From the NCBI GenBank assembly GCA_029881775.1, contig JAOULY010000025.1, forward strand, positions 1-13,375: 13,375 nt of DNA, written 5' to 3'. Of this stretch, positions 1 to 7,781 are shown piece by piece. The translations under genes were made by a program, and so were the position numbers. Within the stretch, counting starts at the first letter, position 1. Every line of letters begins with the position of its first letter. This DNA is from Gammaproteobacteria bacterium. GTDB taxonomy: Bacteria > Pseudomonadota > Gammaproteobacteria > UBA9214. Under the pieces are notes generated by a model. The model did not search any database. It was not told the DNA's origin and was given only the letters and a program-made list of their open reading frames with translations.

Positions 1-270
1 GATTGGATCAAACGAGCCAGTAATAGTATAGCTTGAGGAGAATTTGCAGATTTTCTCTGGCGCCCGATCGCATGACGTCGTCAGTGAACAAACAAATTGT
101 AGCGAGTATTCCAGGCGGCAGGCATTCTCAAAATTCTTCACCTGATTCGAGCACTATGGATAGCACCGACGAGAGTCATGTTAAAGTTACTTTGACATAT
201 GTGATGTCTGTGTTCAGCAAATCGAGTATTATTCCGAAACTGCGTAGCTCTACCACTCGCCCAAAGTAAA
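1..270. other. Leader region without a supportable gene
   Basis: This stretch precedes the first convincing gene. A 78-codon plus-strand frame (33-269, TTG start) is open, but its product is rich in Ser and Thr, resembles no family I know, and has no ribosome binding site in front. The frame of the downstream gene is interrupted by stops shortly upstream, so that gene does not extend into this region. I see no clear promoter or hairpin here. Confidence 0.4.
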
Positions 271-2445
271 ATGAAAATATCCACTACCGTGCAGACCTGG
301 GTGACGGCATTCATTGTCCCTTTATTATGCCTGTGGGTCGTCCTTGATCCTCGTTTCCTGGGTGCTGATGGGTTCGTAGACGGAAGTATTATGTTGCCAC
401 TATCCTTCGCGTTTGCAGCTGGTTTGCTCGCGTGGTCGGCAAACAGTTCATGGCGCGTCAGTGGTGCATGGCTGGCTCTGGCGCTTGCCGGTCAGGCTAT
501 TGCCCTCCAGCTGATTGATGCTGGGCCTCGGATACACTACCAGCATTTCAGGGTTGGTGAAATCTTCTCAGGTACCGTTCCTCTGCTAACAGTATTGCTG
601 GCAGTGCAGGTGTTAATTGTCATTACAGGAGTATCGCGTTCCTGGTACCGGATTACACCATGGATACAGTCAAAATTCAGAATTTGGCAGCTATTATTAA
701 TTGGGCTTACACTCATACTGTTTAGTGCGACACTGTCACCGTCTATAACCGACTATGTTAGTGAGCTGATATTCGCAGGTATTCTGCAGTTGGTAAATTT
801 AGCCAATTTGGCATTGGCTGTAAGTACGTTGCCTGCTGTAACACTTGCCAGCCTGAAAAAAAGGTATTCAGTACTGTTTGGCCGTTTTAACAACGATGAA
901 CCTGTAATACCAGTCAACACCGATCTGTATGCGCTCGTGCTTGCGGTGCTCGTTGCATCACTAGCGCTTGGCCTGAATGTATTCATTTATGAAAGACATC
1001 CACATTTAGCAGATGAAGTAGTTTACCTCTATCACGCCAATTATTTTGCTCAAGGCATGTTGACTATGCCGCTGCCGCCAGTACCCGATGCATTCAATAT
1101 GGATTTGATGACGTTTGAAGACCATCGTTGGTATTGCCCAGTACCTCCGGGATGGCCATTAATGCTGGCTATTGGCAGTTACCTGAATGTCCCCTGGTTG
1201 ATAAATCCGCTGCTGGCCGGTATTTCAGTGTTACTTGCTTATGCGTTGTTGCGAGAGATATTCAACAAGGGCTTGTCGCGCCTGATATTACTACTTTTTG
1301 CATTATCTCCATGGCAGATCTTTCTGGCGATGAGCTTTATGACACATACTTTCTCGCTTGTCGCGACACTCCTGAGTGCTCTGGCGGTTGCACGCATGCG
1401 CCGGCAGAAGCGCCTTGCCTGGGCGCTGGTGGGTGGAATTGCACTGGGCGTGACCAGCTGGATACGACCACTGGAAGGATTGGCTATTGCGTTATTACTT
1501 GGCTTCTGGATGCTCGGTATTGATGGCTGGAAATACAAATTCAGGTTGATACCTGTTTATATCTTATCAAGCATTCTGGTTGGAGCAGCCGTATTACCCT
1601 ATAACAAATATCTGACAGGTGACTCGATGAATTTTCCGATCATGGCCTATAATGACAAATACTATGGAGAAGGCTCGAATTCAATGGGATTCGGTCCGGA
1701 AAAAGGCCTGGGCTGGACGACATTTGATCCCTTTCCGGGCCATGGATTGATTGATGTATTAATCAATAACAATCTCAATCTGTACCAGCTTAACGTTGAA
1801 TTATTTGGCTGGAGTGCCGGCTCGTTATTTTTGTTTGCAGTCATTGTCTTCTCGGGAAGGATGCGCAGGCAAGATTACTGGATGCTTTCCGCCGTCCTGA
1901 TGATCATAGGTGTGCATTGTTTTTACTGGTTCAGTGGGGGGCCTGATTTTGGCGCGCGTTACTGGTATCTGACGATCCTGCCGCTTGTTGTTCTGTCTGT
2001 TCGCGGGCTGGTAATTCTTGCTGATGAACATGATAAAACAGACGCAAGCATCACCCGACTGGTCAGCTTCGGCCTGGCGTTCAGCATGCTAGCCACGATT
2101 AATTACCTGCCTTGGCGTGCGATTGATAAATACCATCATTACCTAAATATGCGCGGTGATATTCCAAAACTGGTCAAACAGCATAATATTGGAAATGACC
2201 TGGTATTGATTCGTGGCCAGCGCTTCCCTGATTACATGTCAGCGGCAGTTTATAATGCACCGTTAATGAAGGATGATAGCACTGTCTTTGCCTGGGACCG
2301 CAGTCTGGAATTACGCAGCCACCTAATTGCCGCTTTTCCTGATAGAAATATCTGGCTTGTGGATGGCCCTTCAGTTACCAAACAGGGTTACATATTAGTC
2401 AAAGGGCCGGTTAATCCCGAAGATATTCTTCAGGAAGTTCGATAA
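271..2445 (+). CDS. GT39/ArnT-like membrane glycosyltransferase
   Basis: The 724-residue product is a polytopic inner-membrane protein with roughly a dozen or more hydrophobic segments between residues 8 and 640 and a shorter soluble C-terminal part. An Asp-Glu pair (D248-E249, in HPHLADEVVYLYHA) follows a hydrophobic segment. This is the hallmark of GT-C enzymes such as PMT and ArnT, where the acidic pair sits in the first large periplasmic loop. The family moves a sugar from a polyprenyl-phosphate donor to a periplasmic acceptor; donor and acceptor cannot be told from sequence here. Compared with ordinary GT39 proteins, about 240 extra N-terminal residues with several membrane segments precede the Asp-Glu loop. 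The ATG at 271 lacks a good Shine-Dalgarno sequence, but stops close upstream in the same frame leave no better start. The UbiA/HAD pair downstream supports a lipid-linked sugar role. Confidence 0.8.
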   Translation: MKISTTVQTWVTAFIVPLLCLWVVLDPRFLGADGFVDGSIMLPLSFAFAAGLLAWSANSSWRVSGAWLALALAGQAIALQLIDAGPRIHYQHFRVGEIFSGTVPLLTVLLAVQVLIVITGVSRSWYRITPWIQSKFRIWQLLLIGLTLILFSATLSPSITDYVSELIFAGILQLVNLANLALAVSTLPAVTLASLKKRYSVLFGRFNNDEPVIPVNTDLYALVLAVLVASLALGLNVFIYERHPHLADEVVYLYHANYFAQGMLTMPLPPVPDAFNMDLMTFEDHRWYCPVPPGWPLMLAIGSYLNVPWLINPLLAGISVLLAYALLREIFNKGLSRLILLLFALSPWQIFLAMSFMTHTFSLVATLLSALAVARMRRQKRLAWALVGGIALGVTSWIRPLEGLAIALLLGFWMLGIDGWKYKFRLIPVYILSSILVGAAVLPYNKYLTGDSMNFPIMAYNDKYYGEGSNSMGFGPEKGLGWTTFDPFPGHGLIDVLINNNLNLYQLNVELFGWSAGSLFLFAVIVFSGRMRRQDYWMLSAVLMIIGVHCFYWFSGGPDFGARYWYLTILPLVVLSVRGLVILADEHDKTDASITRLVSFGLAFSMLATINYLPWRAIDKYHHYLNMRGDIPKLVKQHNIGNDLVLIRGQRFPDYMSAAVYNAPLMKDDSTVFAWDRSLELRSHLIAAFPDRNIWLVDGPSVTKQGYILVKGPVNPEDILQEVR

Positions 2446-2600
2446 ACAGTTTACTTGCCATGGAATATCCGATCCACATGACCAAGAATTAGTTCCTTAC
2501 GTGTTTTACCAACTTATTCAAATCACCGTCGGAAATATTCTATTGATACCTCTTGAAGTAGCTATATGTCTGGCATACCAATAGCTCCGCATTTCAGCGC

Positions 2601-2633
2601 CTGTCAAGCTCCAGAGCATTGGCGTCTTGACAG
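2601..2633. promoter_or_regulatory. 8-bp perfect inverted repeat, operator-like
   Basis: CTGTCAAG (2601-2608) and its exact reverse complement CTTGACAG (2626-2633) are separated by 17 bases. The right arm contains the TTGACA that could serve as the -35 box of the prenyltransferase gene. There is no T-run, so a terminator is unlikely. A dimeric regulator site is possible, but the 17-base spacer is long. This is inference from symmetry alone. Confidence 0.35.
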
Positions 2634-2655
2634 TAGTCGATACCGGATATAGAGA
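2627..2655 (+). promoter_or_regulatory. Candidate sigma-70 promoter for the UbiA-HAD operon
   Basis: A consensus -35 box TTGACA occurs at 2627-2632. The -10 element is weak: TATAGA at 2648-2653 (15-base spacer) or TAGAGA at 2650-2655 (17-base spacer). It lies 29 or more bases before the ATG at 2684, in a suitable place for the two-gene unit that follows. The poor -10 would fit a regulated or weak promoter. Confidence 0.3.
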
Positions 2656-2683
2656 TAAAATGACAAATCAAGGAATTATTTAA

Positions 2684-3559
2684 ATGGTTTCCAGTATCTG
2701 GAAAACTATGCGGCCAAATAACTGGCTGAAGAACGTCTTTGTTCTTGCACCACTATTTATTTCGGGATCTATTGCCAACCCTGAAAGTGCAGGACGTACC
2801 GCACTTGTTTTCGTGGCCTTCTGCCTGATGTCCAGCGCAGTCTATTTTCTTAACGACATACTGGACCGGGACCGGGACAAGATTCACCCCGAAAAGCGCA
2901 ACCGGCCAATTGCTGCAGGACTCATCAGGATTCCGGTTGCCATCGCCATAGCAACCGTTTTATGCGGTACCGCACTAGTACTGTCTATCCTCACAACCCC
3001 GTTGGTCACAGGTGTCCTGGTCTCATATGCGCTGATCAATATTGCCTACAGCCTGAAGTTGAAACATGTTGTTATAGCGGATGTATTCTGCATAGCAATC
3101 GGGTTCGTACTTCGGGTCGCCGCAGGGGCATTCGCGATAGGCGTCCAGCCTACTGCATGGATAATTGTAGCAACGTTCCTGCTGTCATTATTTCTTGCCC
3201 TGGCAAAACGCCGTAATGAGTTATTGATGCTGGGAGATGATTCAACAGGTCATCGTCCAATCCTGGATGCCTATACACCGCAATTTGTTGATGAACTCAT
3301 CTCCGTTGTAACGCCACTAACACTTATTACATATTTGCTCTATACGCTAGACCCGGAAACAACCCAGCGGATGAATACAGATTATCTGTATACAACAGGA
3401 ATATTTGTCGTATTTGGCATATTCCGATACCTCTATCTCATCCATCGAAAGAATCTTGGCGGCTCACCAACGGACATAGTTGTAAAGGACGGCCCGATGA
3501 TCTTCGCAATCATCGGCTGGGTGACAGTACTCTCGATAGTTATCTATCTAAGCGGATAG
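2684..3559 (+). CDS. UbiA-family decaprenyl-phosphate phosphoribosyltransferase-like prenyltransferase
   Basis: The 291-residue product is a multi-pass membrane protein of the UbiA superfamily. The first Asp-rich motif is clear (N57-D58, D61, D63, D65 in NDILDRDRDKIHPEKRNRP), and a second region follows with YSLKLKHVVIADVF (residues 122-135). The opening MRPNNWLKNVFVLAPL and the late PTDIVVKDGP (262-271) match the subgroup that transfers phosphoribose from PRPP to polyprenyl phosphate (mycobacterial Rv3806c type) better than quinone or heme prenyltransferases. Its product would be polyprenyl-phosphoryl-5-phosphoribose in the inner membrane. AGGA at 2671-2674, nine bases before the ATG, supports the start. 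The phosphatase gene begins 11 bases after the stop, which suggests co-transcription. The subgroup call rests on motif memory, not a tree. Confidence 0.82.
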   Translation: MVSSIWKTMRPNNWLKNVFVLAPLFISGSIANPESAGRTALVFVAFCLMSSAVYFLNDILDRDRDKIHPEKRNRPIAAGLIRIPVAIAIATVLCGTALVLSILTTPLVTGVLVSYALINIAYSLKLKHVVIADVFCIAIGFVLRVAAGAFAIGVQPTAWIIVATFLLSLFLALAKRRNELLMLGDDSTGHRPILDAYTPQFVDELISVVTPLTLITYLLYTLDPETTQRMNTDYLYTTGIFVVFGIFRYLYLIHRKNLGGSPTDIVVKDGPMIFAIIGWVTVLSIVIYLSG

Positions 3560-3570
3560 AGTTATTCCAG

Positions 3571-4233
3571 ATGCCAGAAGTCAAACAGCTGATAATTTTT
3601 GATCTGGACAAGACGCTCACCAGGCGAGACACACTGCTACCCTATCTCTTCGGATTTCTTATTCGACAGCCATGGCGTGTATTCCGCACTCTGCATCTTC
3701 CTGTTGCCGCCTTATTGTTCAAGATTGGCATAATTAACAATACACGCCTGAAAGAAATATTCATAACCGCCTTCCTTGCCGGTACTTCTCGTGAAGAAAT
3801 ACGGCACTGGTCCGATACCTTTATTGACAGGCTGCTTGCACGCGGCATGCGGAGAGAAGCGATAGACAGACTCAATCAACATATCAACGCCGGTGATTAC
3901 ACGATATTGCTCTCTGCCAGCCTGGATATCTATGTGCATGACCTTGGGAATCAGCTCGGTTTCGAGGAAATAATATGCACCAGGGCCGAGTGGAAATCCG
4001 ATCGCTTGACGGGGCTATTGGCAAGCGCTAACCACCAGGGGGCCGAAAAGGTAAGGCAACTTGACAAGCTACGTGAGCAGTACCCCGACGCCACGATTAC
4101 AGCATACGCAGACAATGATTCAGATATTGATTTGTTACGCCGCGCAGATAATGGAATACTGGTAAATGCATCCAGGAAAACCCGTCAAATGGCATACCAT
4201 TATGAGATCGATAACCAGATATGGCGAAACTAG
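3571..4233 (+). CDS. HAD-IB family phosphatase
   Basis: The 220-residue protein carries all four HAD motifs. Motif I is FDLDKTLT (nucleophile D11, acid/base D13), motif II is LLSAS (S115 or S117), motif III is K160, and motif IV is ADNDSDIDLL (D181, D183, D185). The cap pattern and length fit the SerB-like subclass IB. A hydrophobic patch near residues 41-56 may touch the membrane. It starts 11 bases behind the UbiA-type gene, so the simplest role is removal of the 5-phosphate from polyprenyl-phosphoryl-5-phosphoribose. Mycobacteria use an unrelated PAP2 phosphatase for that step, so this would be a replacement; the assignment rests on context. The Shine-Dalgarno sequence is weak, compatible with coupling to the gene before it. 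Confidence 0.85.
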   Translation: MPEVKQLIIFDLDKTLTRRDTLLPYLFGFLIRQPWRVFRTLHLPVAALLFKIGIINNTRLKEIFITAFLAGTSREEIRHWSDTFIDRLLARGMRREAIDRLNQHINAGDYTILLSASLDIYVHDLGNQLGFEEIICTRAEWKSDRLTGLLASANHQGAEKVRQLDKLREQYPDATITAYADNDSDIDLLRRADNGILVNASRKTRQMAYHYEIDNQIWRN

Positions 4234-4384
4234 GGTCGCCGGGCATATTATGAATTTATACGACCTTGTATGGCATACTGCCAAGGGGTCTAATAATCGT
4301 CCTGGATAAAGTACACGATCATGCTACATACGAAAACAGGAACAGGTTACTTGAGAAGTCAGCCCTGATGACATGGAGCCTGGA

Positions 4385-5095
4385 ATGAAAGAAGACGCGA
4401 AGAATCACTTCGACACGATAGCAGACGGTTACCATGAGGAGATATCCGGTCATGTACGGGATCATTTGATTAATAAATGGTGGGGCATTGTGTCTTCACA
4501 TTTCATGTCAAACACGCGAGTACTGGATATCGGCTGTGGAGAAGGGACTAATGTAAACTTCATGTCCAGAAAGAATTTAAATGTACAGGGAGTAGACTTT
4601 TCAGACGGCCTTGTTCAGCAGGCCCACGCACGTTATCCGCAGCTGGTCAGCCAGATATCCCAGGGCGACGCCTTGCATCTCCAATTCGAAGACGCGTCTT
4701 TCGATGTCGCCACATTGATTGGCGTACTGCATCATATTTACTCACGTGAAGACCAGATACTTGCTATCCAGGAGGCACTACGGGTGGTACGCAAGGGTGG
4801 CGTGGTAATTATTCGCGAGAGTAATCTGATTAACCCTGTGTTCCGCCTGTTCTGGAATTACATCTTCCCGCTGACTGCAAAGATCGACCGTTTTGGCGGG
4901 GAACACTGGATTTCTGCGAGCTACCTGCGGAAACATTTTCCGCAGCAAATCGAAGACACTGTGTATTTCACATTCATACCAAACTTCATGCCGCTATCAC
5001 TAATGGGCATCGCCGAAAATATCGAGCGCAAGCTGGAAGCAGGACCCTTACATAAATTATCTGCGCATTACACAATGATCTTAAGGAAGGCCTGA
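4385..5095 (+). CDS. Class I SAM-dependent methyltransferase
   Basis: The 236-residue soluble protein has the Rossmann-type methyltransferase signature. Motif I is VLDIGCGEG (residues 46-54), the acidic end of strand 2 is in GVDFSD (D71), and then come GDALHLQFEDASFDVA (motif II/III region, D95) and LIGVLHHI. It resembles the Methyltransf_11/UbiE-like group. An in-frame ATG at 4373 is possible, but GGAG at 4375-4378 sits six bases before the ATG at 4385, so I chose the later start. It lies 151 bases after the phosphatase, and that gap shows a TAATAAT element (4291-4297) that could be a weak -10. The substrate is unknown; in this setting a sugar or lipid intermediate is possible. Its hydrophobic C-terminal half is typical of UbiE/COQ5-like enzymes and does not define the target. 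Confidence 0.85.
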   Translation: MKEDAKNHFDTIADGYHEEISGHVRDHLINKWWGIVSSHFMSNTRVLDIGCGEGTNVNFMSRKNLNVQGVDFSDGLVQQAHARYPQLVSQISQGDALHLQFEDASFDVATLIGVLHHIYSREDQILAIQEALRVVRKGGVVIIRESNLINPVFRLFWNYIFPLTAKIDRFGGEHWISASYLRKHFPQQIEDTVYFTFIPNFMPLSLMGIAENIERKLEAGPLHKLSAHYTMILRKA

Positions 5096-5219
5096 CCGCT
5101 TAACGTTGTCATCCCCATTTATGTCAATTAGTGACAGTGTAATCATGTATTTCTGACATTATCTGCGCATGGGTGATCAGAGTCAGTAATATTTGCGCGC
5201 CGTGTCATTCTGTTGCATA

Positions 5220-6324
5220 TTTTTTGGACTGTGAAAAATCTTCTGTATATGCTCTGGCTACCCTGTGCGCTATTACTGGTATTTTAATGGCTGGCTTAAT
5301 TTATTTTTTGGCCAAATTGCATCCAGTGATGGCTTCAGCAAGGTTGATGTATGTGGATTTCTAGTGGGTTTTTATTGCGATGGACGTATGCGGAAGCCGG
5401 CTTTCTCATACTTGCTTCTTCATATCTGGTTGATATGCTGCCATCGGCGACAAAAGGATTCGGGACCAGCCAGGGGCCGCTGTTGTTGGCGGGTGCTGCG
5501 ACTATCATCATTGCTGTAATCGGCTGTCGATTTTGCCGGTATTAGCAAGATCTTGCCATAATACTGGTGAATTTTCTTGTATTCCTGTTAATGGCAGAGC
5601 TTACAGCAACCGGCCGTCCTGTATGTATCCAGAATTATGGGCAGAATGGTTTTGTTTCAACCCAGGACCTGATCGAGTTGATCCGGCAACTGCAGCAAGG
5701 GAATGTCCCGAGCCTGCCGGTCTTTTACAGTGGGTACAACGATGCATTCGCGGCATTCCAGACCGGACAGCCGGACGTTTATTATGACCTTGATAAAATT
5801 GCAGCCAAGCTGGATAAAAAGCCCGACGGAGCGTTGCTGAAACGCATATTTTCCGAAATCGCAAAACGCAGTAGCGTTTTACGCTTTTGAAAATAGTGCG
5901 CAAGCCTTCCATATCAGCAAGTGAGCCAGGTGATGCGCCCGAGAGCGACTTGCCGGAACGTACCGCCGCAATATATCCGGAAAATTACAGAATCGTCGTG
6001 GCGCTGGCCGGGTCGTATGGTTTTGAGTATGCGTTCTTTTGGCAACCTGCAATTGAAGCAAGCAGGAAGACGCTGACGGAGGATGAGCGCCACATAATAG
6101 AGGGCGAGCGATACCAGCGGCATGCGCCCTTTATCGATAAAGTCTACCGACACATCCGGCGCACTGCCCTAGGGAGTGTACACTTGAACTAACTTGAGGA
6201 TGTTTTCAACGCACGGAAGGATAGTCTGTTCATCGATTCAGCCCATACAACACCAGAGGCAAACCAGGCTATCGCGCTGTTCATGCTACAAGCTCTTGAG
6301 CCACAACTTCAGGGCATTTACTGA
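5220..6324 (+). pseudogene. Decayed membrane-anchored SGNH/GDSL hydrolase
   Basis: Several frames together encode the remains of one protein. Frame 2 from about 5351 reads membrane segments, hits a TAG (5543-5545), then continues through LAIILVNFLVFLLMAEL and NYGQNGFVSTQDLIELI to the block III motif FYSGYNDAFAAF. After the stop at 5888-5890 the homology moves to frame 1 with YPENYRIVVALAGSYGFEY and FFWQP. It then crosses an in-frame TAA (6190-6192) and ends with the Asp-His block FIDSAHTTPEAN before TGA 6322-6324. Block I, with the nucleophile Ser, is missing: the membrane anchor runs straight into the GRPVCIQNYG part, which implies an internal deletion. Relatives are anchored esterase-type hydrolases near surface-polysaccharide genes. 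The stretch before 5351 is too degraded to assign firmly. Confidence 0.75.
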
Positions 6325-6532
6325 CAGGTGGTGGGCGGTTGGCTCCGAAAGCTGCCGGCATCGTCTCGAGCGGGAACTTCAGCATGTATCAGCGAACTGT
6401 CATATGCCCGGAACTCGTCTATACTTCCTATTTGCCATATCCACCTCCCATGTTGCCAATTTTAAACATTTTGGTGTCTAGCAAACCGGGGGAAATTCAG
6501 ACGAGCTTGTAGCGGTCGCGTTAATTGCGTGG

Positions 6533-7687
6533 TTATTCTGGTGCACCCTGACTAACAGGCGTCAGAATACCAATTCGCCACGGTACCGGGCTATTACCAC
6601 TGGCCTTTTCAGCTTGCAGTGCTCCCTGGAAAACAAGCTGGAGCTTTTCTGGATTTATCGGCATTGTCTGATCATTGCCTGTTCGAATAAGTTCAGCATG
6701 ACTGATGTTGTCGGTCCATCTGGATATTCCTCTTGCTGGACGGACATTCACTTCACCAGCAAATGGTTTTCCCCAACTATCTGCCATAGGTGCCCAGCTT
6801 CCATCGAGGCTTTCTGCAATGTACGCTTTATAGTAGCGATTAGAGTCAGGATTTGCTTCAACAATAGTCAGGTACTTATTAAGACCTTCGAGTCTGTATG
6901 TATGGCTGGCCTCGAATATATCTGCTTGGAGAGCGATCTCCATCTGGCCAAATCCATAGGGAAATTCATTGAGAGGAGTCGACATCCGCCAGAGTTTTCC
7001 GTCCAGACTTGTAAAAAAGAGGTAAGCACGTTTTTGATCACAAATAACCCAGAAGTCCAGGCCTCCCTGTGGCCGTAGATCTTCGGCATCTTTTCTGAAA
7101 ATAGACTGCGCTTGTGTCCAAGAATTCGGATCACTAATATCGGTAGTTGTTGAAAAAGATACATGTAAGTGCTTTTTACCAGGGATAAAAACCTGGTAAA
7201 TCAGATACCATTTCTTGTGTGGAGCAAAGAAAAATACTTGAGGTGCAGCATAATACTGGGTATCAGCCAGCCTCAAAACGGTACGCTGGGCGGTATCCGC
7301 ATCCTCCCATCTTTTAAATGAAATGTACTCGAGGCGAGTTGCATCCTTTAACTTGATCGTCATAAATATATGCCACTCACCTTGGTGAAATACCACGCTG
7401 GGATCTTTTTGTGCATAACTTCTGTCAGTCTCACGGTCCTCCGGTGTAATCAATGGCGCCGTGTAATACCACATTGACGGTGCCTTGAAGTTATCATCTT
7501 GTGCAATTGAAACGTTGTAAATATTCACAGCGCTATCGTCAATGACAGTGGATAATGACTTGTCTGATATGACCCCTGATCTTTCAATCGACTCGAGTGG
7601 GGCCTCGAGCGTATTACCACAACCATTCAGGGCAGACACAAGCGACAGCATTAACAATTGTACGTGAATATTGTGATATCTCATCAT
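6533..7687 (-). CDS. GH62-type alpha-L-arabinofuranosidase, lipoprotein
   Basis: The 384-residue protein begins with a short signal peptide ending in a lipobox-like SALNGC (C23; Asn at -2 is unusual), so it is probably lipid-anchored facing the periplasm or outside. The rest is one five-bladed beta-propeller domain strongly resembling GH62: KDPSVVFHQGEWHIF, YAAPQVFFFAPHKKWYLIYQ, DFWVICD, IFEAS, DISHAE-like NISHAEL, and PWRIGILTPV near the end. The three family catalytic acids are present: base D95, pKa-modulating D211 and acid E259. The family removes alpha-L-arabinofuranose side groups from arabinoxylan or arabinan. No carbohydrate-binding module is attached. GGAAG (7697-7693) lies five bases before the ATG at 7687, so I prefer it to the ATG at 7699. 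The GT39-like gene lies 94 bases upstream on the same strand. Confidence 0.87.
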   Translation of the reverse strand: MMRYHNIHVQLLMLSLVSALNGCGNTLEAPLESIERSGVISDKSLSTVIDDSAVNIYNVSIAQDDNFKAPSMWYYTAPLITPEDRETDRSYAQKDPSVVFHQGEWHIFMTIKLKDATRLEYISFKRWEDADTAQRTVLRLADTQYYAAPQVFFFAPHKKWYLIYQVFIPGKKHLHVSFSTTTDISDPNSWTQAQSIFRKDAEDLRPQGGLDFWVICDQKRAYLFFTSLDGKLWRMSTPLNEFPYGFGQMEIALQADIFEASHTYRLEGLNKYLTIVEANPDSNRYYKAYIAESLDGSWAPMADSWGKPFAGEVNVRPARGISRWTDNISHAELIRTGNDQTMPINPEKLQLVFQGALQAEKASGNSPVPWRIGILTPVSQGAPE

Positions 7688-7781
7688 AATAACTTCCATG
7701 TGTTATAGCATTGGGCATGCAATCATGATAGATCGAAGCAAATGGTGAAGCTTGGTAACACTGGCGGCCGTACAAATGGCA

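Noticed and set aside
33..269. 78-codon plus-strand frame ahead of the first transferase
   Set aside because: TTG start without a ribosome binding site, low-complexity Ser/Thr-rich product, no family resemblance. The antisense frame also reads fairly protein-like, but with three TGA stops in about 90 codons, close to chance.
1128..1523. 131-codon plus-strand frame inside the first transferase gene
   Set aside because: Lies wholly inside a convincing membrane-protein gene in another frame and has no recognisable domain.
2601..2633. Inverted repeat as a terminator for the first transferase
   Set aside because: The loop is 17 bases, no T-run follows, and it is about 150 bases beyond the stop codon; an operator is the better reading.
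6194..6481. 95-codon plus-strand frame
   Set aside because: It overlaps, in another frame, the last part of the SGNH pseudogene that carries the FIDSAH motif, and its own product resembles nothing.
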